DNA of 64,000 bases from Aureibaculum sp. 2308TA14-22. GTDB taxonomy: Bacteria; Bacteroidota; Bacteroidia; Flavobacteriales; Flavobacteriaceae. Location: NCBI RefSeq assembly GCF_040538665.1, contig NZ_JBEWXT010000001.1:1018501-1082500 (forward strand). The letters are read 5' to 3'. The translations under genes and the position numbers were made by a program. The notes below the pieces were generated by a model that was given only the letters and a program-made list of their open reading frames with translations, made no database searches and was not told the origin of the DNA. Shown one piece after another: positions 47,684-55,032 of the stretch; positions within the stretch are counted from its first letter, which is position 1; each line of letters opens with the position of its first letter.

Positions 47684-48617
47684 AATAGCAGTATTAATCT
47701 TATTTATTAGTACAAGTCTAATTGCTCAAAAGGAAAACCATCGTAGAACTTATAATGAAGAATTCAATACAAACAAAGGTGTGGTGATAGACGTTAATAC
47801 TAGAAATGCGGATGTGAAAATTGAAACATGGAACAAGAATAAAGTAAGTATTGAAGCCATTATAGAAATAGAAGGGGTAGAGAAAGAAAAGGCTGAAAAA
47901 ATCTTGGACAACTGGAAGTTTAAAGCAGTTGGCAATAAAAGCGAAGTGGAAATTTCATCAAGATCTACAGGTGTGTCTAACTACTTATTTTCCTCAAATG
48001 GTAAAAACGTTATTATTAATGGACAGCAACATCATGACTTTGACTTTGACTTCGACTTTCCCGAAGTTGAATTACACCACCTAAATGATCGGTTACACTC
48101 TTTAAATGATATTTTGGTGCTACCAGAAGTTGCCGAGGCACCCGTAATGTTAGATTTCGATTTTCATTTTGACCATAAGCTACCTAAATTTGATTATGAA
48201 AAATATAAAAAAGACAAAGGCTATTTAAAAAAATGGCAAAAAGAAATGGAGGAAAATTTAGAAAAGAATAAAATTAAATGGGAAAAAGATGCTAAAAAAG
48301 CAAAAGAACATAAGGCTGTTTTAAAAACTGAATTAAAAAAAATGGCTGAAGAACGTAAAAAGCATGCAGAAGAGCGTAAAAAATTGATGGAGAAACAATT
48401 GGCACAACATAAGGAGCGTGCAAATGAAAGAAGAATTATTATAAACGGAAAAGTTGGAAACCGTAAAGCAGAAGTTGACAAAAAACGAAATATAATAATG
48501 GGCGTATTGGCAGACAGAGAAAAAATAAAAGTAAAAAGGACAATAACTATTAGAGCTCCAAAAGATGCTAAATTTAAAATGGATGTTAAATATGGTACAT
48601 TAAGTTTCCCTAATTAA
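47664..48617 (+). CDS. Exported charged protein, DUF4097-like N-terminus with long basic/acidic helix
   Basis: 317 residues with signal peptide ending in LIAQ. The early KGVVIDVNTRNADVKIETWNKNKVSIEA resembles the first strands of DUF4097-type beta-repeat proteins. Then come a low-complexity HHDFDFDFDFPE segment and a 100-residue lysine/glutamate coiled-coil-like helix (KKWQKEMEENLEKN and following). It ends abruptly after KFKMDVKYGTLSFPN, where relatives usually continue with repeated beta strands. It is the last gene of the sigma-factor operon and is probably the periplasmic or surface output. Confidence 0.7.
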   Translation: MKRIQYKIAVLILFISTSLIAQKENHRRTYNEEFNTNKGVVIDVNTRNADVKIETWNKNKVSIEAIIEIEGVEKEKAEKILDNWKFKAVGNKSEVEISSRSTGVSNYLFSSNGKNVIINGQQHHDFDFDFDFPEVELHHLNDRLHSLNDILVLPEVAEAPVMLDFDFHFDHKLPKFDYEKYKKDKGYLKKWQKEMEENLEKNKIKWEKDAKKAKEHKAVLKTELKKMAEERKKHAEERKKLMEKQLAQHKERANERRIIINGKVGNRKAEVDKKRNIIMGVLADREKIKVKRTITIRAPKDAKFKMDVKYGTLSFPN

Positions 48618-48640
48618 ATTTTAAGTAAACTAACTCAATT

Positions 48641-48674
48641 AAACCTCTAAGTTTTTAAAATTTAGAGGTTTTTT
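48641..48674 (+). terminator. Terminator of the sigma-factor operon
   Basis: AAACCTCTAA (48641-48650) pairs with TTAGAGGTTT (48662-48671), followed by TTT. Confidence 0.85.
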
Positions 48675-48722
48675 AGTACATAAAATGTTGTTACCTTTAT
48701 GGTTTCAAAAAAGAACGTTTTT

Positions 48723-50198
48723 ATGGAGTTGTATAAACAACAAAAAATAAAAGTTTACAATTCACTTTCTAATCAGAAAGAAGATTTTATTCCTTTAATA
48801 GAAGGTTATATTGGTATGTATGTTTGTGGACCAACTGTATATAGCAATGTCCATTTGGGTAATGTGCGTACTTTTATGTCTTTTGATTTGGTATATCGTT
48901 ATTTTAAACATTTAGACTATAAGGTTCGTTATGTACGTAATATTACGGATGCTGGGCATTTAGAGAATGACGCTGACGTTGGAGAGGATAGAATTGCTAA
49001 AAAAGCTCGGCTTGAGGAAATTGAGCCGATGGAAGTTGTCCAGCAATATACTGTTGATTTTCATAATGTATTAAATCAATTTAATTTTTTACCACCTAGT
49101 ATAGAACCAACTGCAACTGGACATATAATTGAACAGATTGAAATTATTAAAACAATTATTGATAAAGGATTGGCTTATGAAGTTAATGGTTCCGTATATT
49201 TTGATGTGTTAAAATACAATGAAAAAGAGCATTATGGTATTTTAAGTGGAAGGAATATAGAAGATGCTATTCATAATACAAGAGTTCTTGATGGGCAATC
49301 AGAAAAAAGAAATCCACAAGATTTTGCGTTGTGGAAGAAAGCCCAACCTGAACATATCATGCGTTGGCCTTCACCTTGGAGCGATGGCTTTCCAGGTTGG
49401 CACTTAGAATGTACTGCTATGAGTACCAAATATTTAGGGGAGCAGTTTGATATTCATGGTGGTGGAATGGATTTAAAGTTCCCACATCACGAGTGTGAAA
49501 TAGCACAAGCACAAGCCAGTAAAGGTAAATCTCCAGTTCGTTATTGGATGCATGGAAATATGTTGACTTTAAATGGAAAGAAAATGGCAAAATCAACTGG
49601 AAATAATATTTTGCCTGACGAAATAATAACAGGTAACAATACTATTTTAAATAAACCATTTCCAGCAACTGTAGCCCGTTTTTTTATGTTGCAAGCACAT
49701 TACAGGAGTGTGTTAGACTTTTCTAGTGACGCATTAGAAGCATCAGAAAAAGGGTATTATAAATTAATGAATGCTGTTAATCAGTTAGAAGATATTCACG
49801 AAGGCAAAACATCTACGGTGGATATTGAAGTTTGGAAACAAAGTTGTTATAATGCTATGAATGATGATTTTAACAGCCCCATACTCATTGCCCAACTTTT
49901 TGAAGGCGTAAAAATAATAAACACTTTAATAGAGAAAAAAGAGACGCTAGCATCTGATGATTTGGAAACTTTTAAATCTATTTTTAATACATTTATTTTT
50001 GATGTACTAGGACTAGAAAACGTAACAGTAATAGATAATTCAGAAAAATTAAATAATGTTGTAGAACTATTAATTAATATGCGTAACGATGCTAGAATAA
50101 ATAAAAACTGGGAGCTATCAGATCAAATTAGAGATCAATTGGCGGAAGCTGGTGTGCAATTGAAAGATGGCAAAGACGGCACTACTTTTTCGTTATAA
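48723..50198 (+). CDS. cysS: Cysteinyl-tRNA synthetase
   Basis: 491 residues from ATG 48723, matching the family start [15 protein letters not shown]; the in-frame ATG at 48699 falls next to a TACCTTTA promoter-like box. The [24 protein letters not shown]-type region and the [13 protein letters not shown]-type loop are present, and zinc ligands are provided by C-G-P-T, the [10 protein letters not shown] cysteine and HHECE. It charges tRNA-Cys. yidD is directly downstream. Confidence 0.97.
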   Translation: MELYKQQKIKVYNSLSNQKEDFIPLIEGYIGMYVCGPTVYSNVHLGNVRTFMSFDLVYRYFKHLDYKVRYVRNITDAGHLENDADVGEDRIAKKARLEEIEPMEVVQQYTVDFHNVLNQFNFLPPSIEPTATGHIIEQIEIIKTIIDKGLAYEVNGSVYFDVLKYNEKEHYGILSGRNIEDAIHNTRVLDGQSEKRNPQDFALWKKAQPEHIMRWPSPWSDGFPGWHLECTAMSTKYLGEQFDIHGGGMDLKFPHHECEIAQAQASKGKSPVRYWMHGNMLTLNGKKMAKSTGNNILPDEIITGNNTILNKPFPATVARFFMLQAHYRSVLDFSSDALEASEKGYYKLMNAVNQLEDIHEGKTSTVDIEVWKQSCYNAMNDDFNSPILIAQLFEGVKIINTLIEKKETLASDDLETFKSIFNTFIFDVLGLENVTVIDNSEKLNNVVELLINMRNDARINKNWELSDQIRDQLAEAGVQLKDGKDGTTFSL

Positions 50199-50240
50199 AT
50201 TATATTACAAATAAAAAAAATACTTTCATATCCGTTTATT

Positions 50241-50447
50241 TTGCTGGTTAGGTTTTACCAAACAGCTATTTCACCTTATACGCCTGCAAGTTGTAGGTTT
50301 ACACCAACCTGTTCTCACTATACGGTTGAAGCTTTACAAAAGCATGGACTCTTTAAAGGTGGATGGTTATCAATAAAACGAATTTTTAGTTGTCATCCAT
50401 GGGGTAGAAGTGGTTATGATCCTGTTCCAGACTCTAAAGACAAATGA
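50241..50447 (+). CDS. yidD: YidD membrane-protein insertion efficiency factor
   Basis: 68 residues from a TTG at 50241. [53 protein letters not shown] contains all conserved cysteines of the family. The usual family N-terminus (KKIL..PF) is also encoded, in frame upstream of the TTG at 50214-50240, but no ATG, GTG or TTG precedes it back to the cysS stop. The true start may therefore be ATA at 50211 or ATT at 50199. YidD helps YidC insert membrane proteins. Confidence 0.9.
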   Translation: MLVRFYQTAISPYTPASCRFTPTCSHYTVEALQKHGLFKGGWLSIKRIFSCHPWGRSGYDPVPDSKDK

Positions 50448-50470
50448 TTTATTGATTTTAAAATTGATAC

Positions 50471-50503
50471 AAAAAAAAGATAAGTCGATTAAGGCTTATC
50501 TTT
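50471..50503 (-). terminator. Intrinsic terminator for the minus-strand mini-ORF cluster
   Basis: On the minus strand AAAGATAAG pairs with CTTATCTTT and a run of T continues (A tract at 50471-50478 on the plus strand). The plus-strand side has only a poor T tract, so the structure favours stopping leftward transcripts from the mini-ORFs, though it could also end yidD. Confidence 0.75.
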
Positions 50504-50534
50504 ATTCGTTTGTTAGAAGACTTTTCATATTTAA

Positions 50535-50645
50535 TTAATAACTATATTGTCTATAATTGGTCCACAATAATCTTTTACTAATTTTTGTTGGTGAAAAGAG
50601 TGTATTTCTACACGATTCTGTCGTTGTTTTTAGTAATGTGTTCAT
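50535..50645 (-). CDS. Mini-ORF C: 36-residue cationic peptide, third of cluster
   Basis: ATG at 50643-50645, TAA at 50535-50537. The product starts MNTLLKTTTESC and ends LLWTNYRQYSY, with no acidic residue except one glutamate. Its C-terminus shares the W-x3-R-x-Y pattern with mini-ORFs A and B, and its N-terminus the M-x-T-L start. It lies 32 bases downstream of mini-ORF B and 32 bases before the terminator hairpin. No known family is recognised. A real gene is supported by the shared pattern but not proven. Confidence 0.45.
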   Translation of the reverse strand: MNTLLKTTTESCRNTLFSPTKISKRLLWTNYRQYSY

Positions 50646-50677
50646 AATTTAAAGTTTTTAAGGTTAGTTGTTTTAAT

Positions 50678-50761
50678 CTATTTGTAGCGTCTGTTTTTAT
50701 TCCAAATACTACTAGATGCATTTCCTAAAGTTAATTTTACTTGATTTTTTAAAGTTCTCAT
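50678..50761 (-). CDS. Mini-ORF B: 27-residue cationic peptide
   Basis: ATG at 50759-50761, TAG at 50678-50680. It starts MRTLKNQVKLTL and ends IWNKNRRYK, has seven basic and no acidic residues, and has no signal peptide. It is a direct duplicate of mini-ORF A: 77 of 84 bases agree, no indel, and the first 13 codons are identical. Differences include two silent codon changes and TAG for TAA. An A-rich leader precedes it, as is usual for genes of this group. Confidence 0.5.
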   Translation of the reverse strand: MRTLKNQVKLTLGNASSSIWNKNRRYK

Positions 50762-50799
50762 AATTTTGTTTTTTAGATTTATTGTTAATTTTCTTTTGT

Positions 50800-50883
50800 T
50801 TAGTTGTAACGTCTTTTTGTATTCCAAATACAACTAGATGCGTTTCCTAAAGTTAATTTTACTTGATTTTTTAAAGTTCTCAT
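50800..50883 (-). CDS. Mini-ORF A: 27-residue cationic peptide, first of cluster
   Basis: ATG at 50881-50883, TAA at 50800-50802. It starts MRTLKNQVKLTL and ends IWNTKRRYN, with a single cysteine at residue 18 where mini-ORF B has serine. It is the promoter-proximal member of three tandem mini-ORFs. A near-consensus -7 box (AAGATTTG on the minus strand, 50926-50933) lies 42 bases upstream, and a palindrome lies just beyond it. No known family is recognised. Confidence 0.5.
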   Translation of the reverse strand: MRTLKNQVKLTLGNASSCIWNTKRRYN

Positions 50884-50941
50884 TTCTGTTTGTTTTTAAT
50901 TGATTTACACTTAATAGACGAGCATCAAATCTTTTTGTTAC

Positions 50942-50964
50942 AGTACTATGTTATAAATAGTACT
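50942..50964. promoter_or_regulatory. Palindromic candidate operator upstream of the mini-ORFs
   Basis: AGTACTAT (50942-50949), a 7-base spacer, then ATAGTACT (50957-50964): a perfect 8-bp dyad. It is centred where the -33 region of the putative minus-strand promoter would be, so it may bind a dimeric regulator. It also could form an RNA hairpin. Confidence 0.5.
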
Positions 50965-51175
50965 ATTTTAAGGAATATTTAACACATTTTTTAAGGATTT
51001 GGAACATAAAATACAATTTAAACTCCTGAAATTTAAGTTTTTAACTTAAAAATAGTAAAATAAATGAAAAGTAAAAAAAGTTCTAGATAAAGTTTAAAAA
51101 AGGGTGTTTTTAAACTTTTAAGAAATAGAAGAGGGGTGTTATTTTATTAATTACGTTATACTTTAGCGTAATTTT
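50965..51175. other. Intergenic spacer without a supported gene
   Basis: AT-rich. It holds only a 7-bp AATTACG/CGTAATT hairpin at the end of the GlmU-like gene and two chance ORFs under 15 codons. No homology-like coding signal was seen. Confidence 0.6.
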
Positions 51176-52351
51176 TTAGTAGTGTCTATACTTTTTGGTA
51201 AGGTCAAAAACACGTTCTAAAATACGCTGGTCTTGTTTACTGTACACCATATTTTTTCTATGCATTACCATTTTGGCAACTTCATGAGCTCTGTCTACTC
51301 TATAACTTACAAAACCAGACGCTCCTCCCCAAGAAAACGATGGGATAAAATTTCTAGGAAAATTACTACCATAGACATTTGCACTAACACCTACAACGGT
51401 TCCTGTATTGAACATGGTATTAATACCGCATTTAGAATGGTCGCCCATCATTAAGCCACAAAATTGTAGGCCTGTGCTCTCAAAACGATCAGTTTCATAA
51501 TCCCACAACTTAACATGGGCATAATTATTCTTTAAGTTAGAATTATTAGTGTCCGCACCTAAATTACACCATTCACCAATTACAGAATTCCCTAAGTACC
51601 CATCGTGTCCTTTACTAGAGTATCCAAATATTACAACATTACTCAATTCACCCCCAACCTTAGTAAAAGGGCCTAATGTAGTTGCACCATAAACTTTTGT
51701 ACCCATTTTAATAACTGCATTATCACAGAGAGCCAATGGTCCTCTTACAGCTGAGCCTTCCCAAATGCTTGCATTTTTACCAATATATATCGGACCTTCT
51801 GAAGCATTTAGAGTAACAAAGTCCATTTTAGCACCTTCTTCAATAAAGATATTTCCCTTATTAATACAATTTACGGTATTAGGTATAGGTTCAGATTTTC
51901 TATCTTTAGTAAGTAAATTAAAATCGTATTGAATAGCTTTAGCATTTAACGAAAAAATATCGCTAACACGTTTTAATTGTAATAGTTCCTCATCATAAAT
52001 AATAGGAGTGTATGATTGAAAATCGACTTCTTCTTGTGTTTCTATTGTAAAAAAAGCTACAATTTCATCTTTATAATAGATTGCTTCGTTTTCTTGCAAA
52101 TCCTGCACCATAACTGCCAATTTTTCCGTAGGTAAAAAAGAAGCGTTTATCATTACGTTGGTTTCCATTTCAACCATTGGATATTTTTCTTCTAAATAAT
52201 CTTCGGTCAAGGTAGTGGTAGTAAGCCCTAAATATTTCTCCCATTTTTCTCTTATGGTTAAAATACCTACTCTTATATCTGCAACTGGTCTTGTATACGT
52301 AAAGGGCAATAAGTTGTTGCGGACAACTCCATCATACAGGATATAGTTCAT
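51176..52351 (-). CDS. GlmU-like putative sugar nucleotidyltransferase
   Basis: 391 residues. MNYILYDGVVRNNLLPFTYTRPVADIRVGILTIREKW is the hallmark start of the Bacteroidota GlmU-like family. The N-terminal half resembles a degenerate nucleotidyltransferase, and from about residue 170 a left-handed beta-helix with hexad repeats (VTLNASEGPIYIGKNASIWEGSAVRG) follows. It probably makes or modifies an activated sugar in the cytoplasm, but the substrate is unknown. It is divergent from the GMC oxidoreductase gene. Confidence 0.85.
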   Translation of the reverse strand: MNYILYDGVVRNNLLPFTYTRPVADIRVGILTIREKWEKYLGLTTTTLTEDYLEEKYPMVEMETNVMINASFLPTEKLAVMVQDLQENEAIYYKDEIVAFFTIETQEEVDFQSYTPIIYDEELLQLKRVSDIFSLNAKAIQYDFNLLTKDRKSEPIPNTVNCINKGNIFIEEGAKMDFVTLNASEGPIYIGKNASIWEGSAVRGPLALCDNAVIKMGTKVYGATTLGPFTKVGGELSNVVIFGYSSKGHDGYLGNSVIGEWCNLGADTNNSNLKNNYAHVKLWDYETDRFESTGLQFCGLMMGDHSKCGINTMFNTGTVVGVSANVYGSNFPRNFIPSFSWGGASGFVSYRVDRAHEVAKMVMHRKNMVYSKQDQRILERVFDLTKKYRHY

Positions 52352-52433
52352 CTAATTCTATTATTTTGCAATATTAAAACTATTTAACAACTATTTTATT
52401 GTTATTGTAAAATAAAATATCGTTTAGTTTTTC

Positions 52434-52441
52434 TATATTTG
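52434..52441 (+). promoter_or_regulatory. -7 element TATATTTG upstream of the GMC oxidoreductase
   Basis: A perfect TAnnTTTG match 20 bases before the ATG at 52462. A GAGGAG that follows would sit around the transcription start and is too far from the ATG to be a good SD. Confidence 0.5.
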
Positions 52442-52461
52442 AGGAGAAACATTTATCGCAT

Positions 52462-54183
52462 ATGCAAATAAAGAAATCACCCGAAGTTTTTGACGTAATT
52501 ATAGTAGGATCTGGTGCTGGTGGAGGTATGGCTACTAAAATACTTTCAGAAGCTGGGCTTAACATTGCCGTTGTTGAGGCAGGACCACATTTTGATCCCG
52601 CAGACCTAGAACAAAAAAATCAATTAAAGTGGCCTTATGAGTCTCCGAGAAGGGGAGCTGGGACAACTAGAGCCTTTGGTGAATTTGATGCTGCTTATGG
52701 AGGGTGGGAAATAGATGGAGAGCCATACACCAGAAAAAAAGGAACTGAATTTGAATGGTTTCGTTCTAGGATGTTAGGCGGTAGAACCAATCATTGGGGG
52801 CGAATTTCGCTACGTTTTGGTCCTTTGGATTTTAAACGAAGAAGTCACGATGGGTTGGGAGATGACTGGCCAATTTCTTACGACGATGTAAAACCCTATT
52901 ATGATAAAGTTGATAAACTAATTGGTGTTTTTGGAAGTAAAGAAGGCATTCCCAATGAGCCTGATGGATTCTTTTTACCTGCTCCAAAACCCAGATTGCA
53001 CGAAATGTATTATAAAAAAGGTGCAGAAAAATTGGGTATTCCGGTAATTCCTTCAAGATTATCTATTTTGACCAAGAAAATTAATGAGGATAGGGGCGTT
53101 TGTTTTTATTGCAACCAATGTAGTAGATCTTGTAGCGTGTATGCAGATTTTTCTTCTGGTTCTTGTCTTATTTTTCCTGCTCAAAAATCTGGCGGACAAA
53201 TAAAATTATTTACTGATGCTATGGTTCGCGAAGTAGTTACGGATGATGACGGCAAAGCTACTGGAGTAATCTATATCAATAAAAATGACAGAAAAGAATA
53301 TCAGCTCAATGCTAAAGTTGTCGTTTTAGCAGCTTCAGCTTGTAGTACTGCCAGAATATTGTTGAACTCTAAAAGTAAGAATCACAAAAATGGGTTAGGC
53401 AACAGTAGTGGAATGGTGGGTAAATATTTGCATGATTCTACAGGAGCAGATCGAGTTGGGTTTATACCCGATTTAATGAACCGGAAAATCTATAACGAAG
53501 ATGGTGTAGGTAATATGCATTTGTATTCTCCTTGGTGGGGGAATGATAAAAAACTGGATTTCCCAAGAGGTTACCATATTGAGGTTTGGGGTGGATTAGG
53601 AATGCCATCTTATGGATTTGGCTTTAATGCTAATGGTCTAAATAAATATATTAATGAAGAAGTTGGTGGTTACGGTAATGCACTTAGGGATGATGTTAAA
53701 AGATTTTATGGCTCTATTGTAGGCATGGCAGGTAGAGGAGAGTGTATAGCCAGAGAAGATAATTATTGCGAAATAGACCCAGATATGGTTGATGAATGGG
53801 GTATACCCGTTTTACGTTTTAATTATACTTGGTCCCAAAACGAAAAATTGCAGGCCAAGCACATGGTTAAAACTTTTGATGAAATTATTGATGCCATGGG
53901 CGGAAAAGTGATTAGTGGAGAAAGACCTGGTGAAGACAAAGATTATGGTTTGCTTAAACCCGGACAGATTATTCATGAAGTAGGTACTACACGTATGGGC
54001 AACGACCCAAAAAAGTCAGTGACTAATAAATACATGCAATTACACGATATTGATAATGTTTTTATAGTAGATGGTGGTCCTTTTGTTTCGCAAGCGGATA
54101 AAAATCCTACTTGGACTATTTTAGCGTTATCTTGGCGGACTTGCGATTATATTATAGACGAACTAAAAAAACAAAATATATAG
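52462..54183 (+). CDS. GMC-family FAD oxidoreductase with a cysteine cluster
   Basis: 573 residues. VIIVGSGAGGGMATKILSEAG is the FAD dinucleotide fold, MLGGRTNHWGRISLRF the GMC signature, and IHEVGTTRMGNDPKKS with FVDGGPF-type ending the substrate-domain histidine region. A C214-x2-C217-x2-C220-x3-C224 cluster (GVCFYCNQCSRSC) resembles an iron-sulfur site such as the one in bacterial FAD-glucose dehydrogenases. It is probably the catalytic subunit of a sugar or alcohol dehydrogenase complex with the Tat-exported partner encoded next, exported by hitchhiking. The substrate is unknown. Confidence 0.9.
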   Translation: MQIKKSPEVFDVIIVGSGAGGGMATKILSEAGLNIAVVEAGPHFDPADLEQKNQLKWPYESPRRGAGTTRAFGEFDAAYGGWEIDGEPYTRKKGTEFEWFRSRMLGGRTNHWGRISLRFGPLDFKRRSHDGLGDDWPISYDDVKPYYDKVDKLIGVFGSKEGIPNEPDGFFLPAPKPRLHEMYYKKGAEKLGIPVIPSRLSILTKKINEDRGVCFYCNQCSRSCSVYADFSSGSCLIFPAQKSGGQIKLFTDAMVREVVTDDDGKATGVIYINKNDRKEYQLNAKVVVLAASACSTARILLNSKSKNHKNGLGNSSGMVGKYLHDSTGADRVGFIPDLMNRKIYNEDGVGNMHLYSPWWGNDKKLDFPRGYHIEVWGGLGMPSYGFGFNANGLNKYINEEVGGYGNALRDDVKRFYGSIVGMAGRGECIAREDNYCEIDPDMVDEWGIPVLRFNYTWSQNEKLQAKHMVKTFDEIIDAMGGKVISGERPGEDKDYGLLKPGQIIHEVGTTRMGNDPKKSVTNKYMQLHDIDNVFIVDGGPFVSQADKNPTWTILALSWRTCDYIIDELKKQNI

Positions 54184-54184
54184 T

Positions 54185-54898
54185 ATGATGAATAGAAGAG
54201 ATACTATTAAGTCATTATTGTTAGGTTCTGTTGCCGTAGGGTTAACAGTACAAGGCTGTGCTCCTAAAGAAGATAGTTCTAAAATTGCATTACCCAAAAC
54301 AAAAGACACTCCATTTTACGGACGTACACCTGAAGAAGCAGCTAGAGATAAAAGATTACATGAAGAAACATTTTTTAATGAACATGAGTTAGAAACCATT
54401 GCTGTTTTATGTGATATTATTTTGCCAAAAAACGACAGTTTTGGTTCTGCTACCGATGCTAAAGTACCTGAATTTATAGAATTTATAGCAAAGGATTTAC
54501 CTTTCCATCAAATGCCAATAAGAGGTGGTATAATGTGGTTAGATAGTTTTTGTAACAGAAATTATGGTAAAGAATTTAAAAAATGTACAACTGAGGAACA
54601 ATTGGTAGTTTGCGACTTAATTGCCTACCCTAAAAAAGCATTACCTGAGCATAAACAAGGCGAAAAATTCTTTTCTAAAATGAGAGACTTAACGTTAACA
54701 GGTTACTATACTTCAAAAATGGGTATTAAAGATTTAGGATACAAAGGCAACACTCCCAATGTATGGGATGGAGTACCTGATGATGTATTAAAGGCCCACG
54801 GTTTTGAATATGATGAGGTTTGGTTATCAAAATGCGTTGACCAATCTAAACGTGGTGACATTGCCAAATGGGATAATGACGGAAATTTGATTTCTTAA
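54185..54898 (+). CDS. Gluconate 2-dehydrogenase subunit 3-like, Tat-exported lipoprotein
   Basis: 237 residues. The N-terminus MNRRDTIKSLLLGSVAVGLTVQGC is a twin-arginine signal with a lipobox cysteine. The body (FFNEHELETIAVLCDIILPKNDSFGSATDAKVPEFIEFIAKD) matches the small-subunit family of GMC dehydrogenases. It should carry the folded FAD subunit out through the Tat system and anchor it to the membrane. It starts 1 base after the GMC stop, so they are coupled. The ATG at 54188 is an equally likely start. Confidence 0.9.
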   Translation: MMNRRDTIKSLLLGSVAVGLTVQGCAPKEDSSKIALPKTKDTPFYGRTPEEAARDKRLHEETFFNEHELETIAVLCDIILPKNDSFGSATDAKVPEFIEFIAKDLPFHQMPIRGGIMWLDSFCNRNYGKEFKKCTTEEQLVVCDLIAYPKKALPEHKQGEKFFSKMRDLTLTGYYTSKMGIKDLGYKGNTPNVWDGVPDDVLKAHGFEYDEVWLSKCVDQSKRGDIAKWDNDGNLIS

Positions 54899-54933
54899 AT
54901 GCTTTGCATCAGTTTGTTTGTAAACTTGTCATT

Positions 54934-54960
54934 TCGGTCTCGATAACTATCGGGAGAGGA
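54934..54960. repeat. Dispersed intergenic repeat fragment
   Basis: TCGGTCTCGATA-AC-TATCGGGAGAGGA forms a short dyad. With the flanking GTCATTTCGG and AATCTCAT it matches the 'GTCATTTCG...GAGAAATCTCAT' intergenic repeat type common in Flavobacteriaceae. It sits between two same-direction genes. Confidence 0.5.
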
Positions 54961-55032
54961 ATCTCATAAATTTTAAGTTTCACTTTTTAATCAAATTTCA
55001 GACCTTAAAAAATCATAATTAACAGAACTACA

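Noticed and set aside
48600-48640. Frameshift that would extend the DUF4097-like protein
   Set aside because: No other frame downstream of the stop continues with a beta-repeat pattern, and a terminator follows at once.
50678-50883. Direct repeat as a CRISPR array or IS end
   Set aside because: There are only two units, no spacers of regular length, no cas genes and no transposase; the unit keeps an open frame.
51064-51090. Plus-strand ORF of 8 codons and a minus-strand ORF of 14 codons near 51000
   Set aside because: Too short, no homology to the mini-ORFs and no pattern beyond chance in AT-rich DNA.
52441-52446. GAGGAG before the GMC oxidoreductase as a Shine-Dalgarno
   Set aside because: It overlaps the end of a perfect -7 box and lies 15 bases from the ATG, so it is at or before the transcription start.
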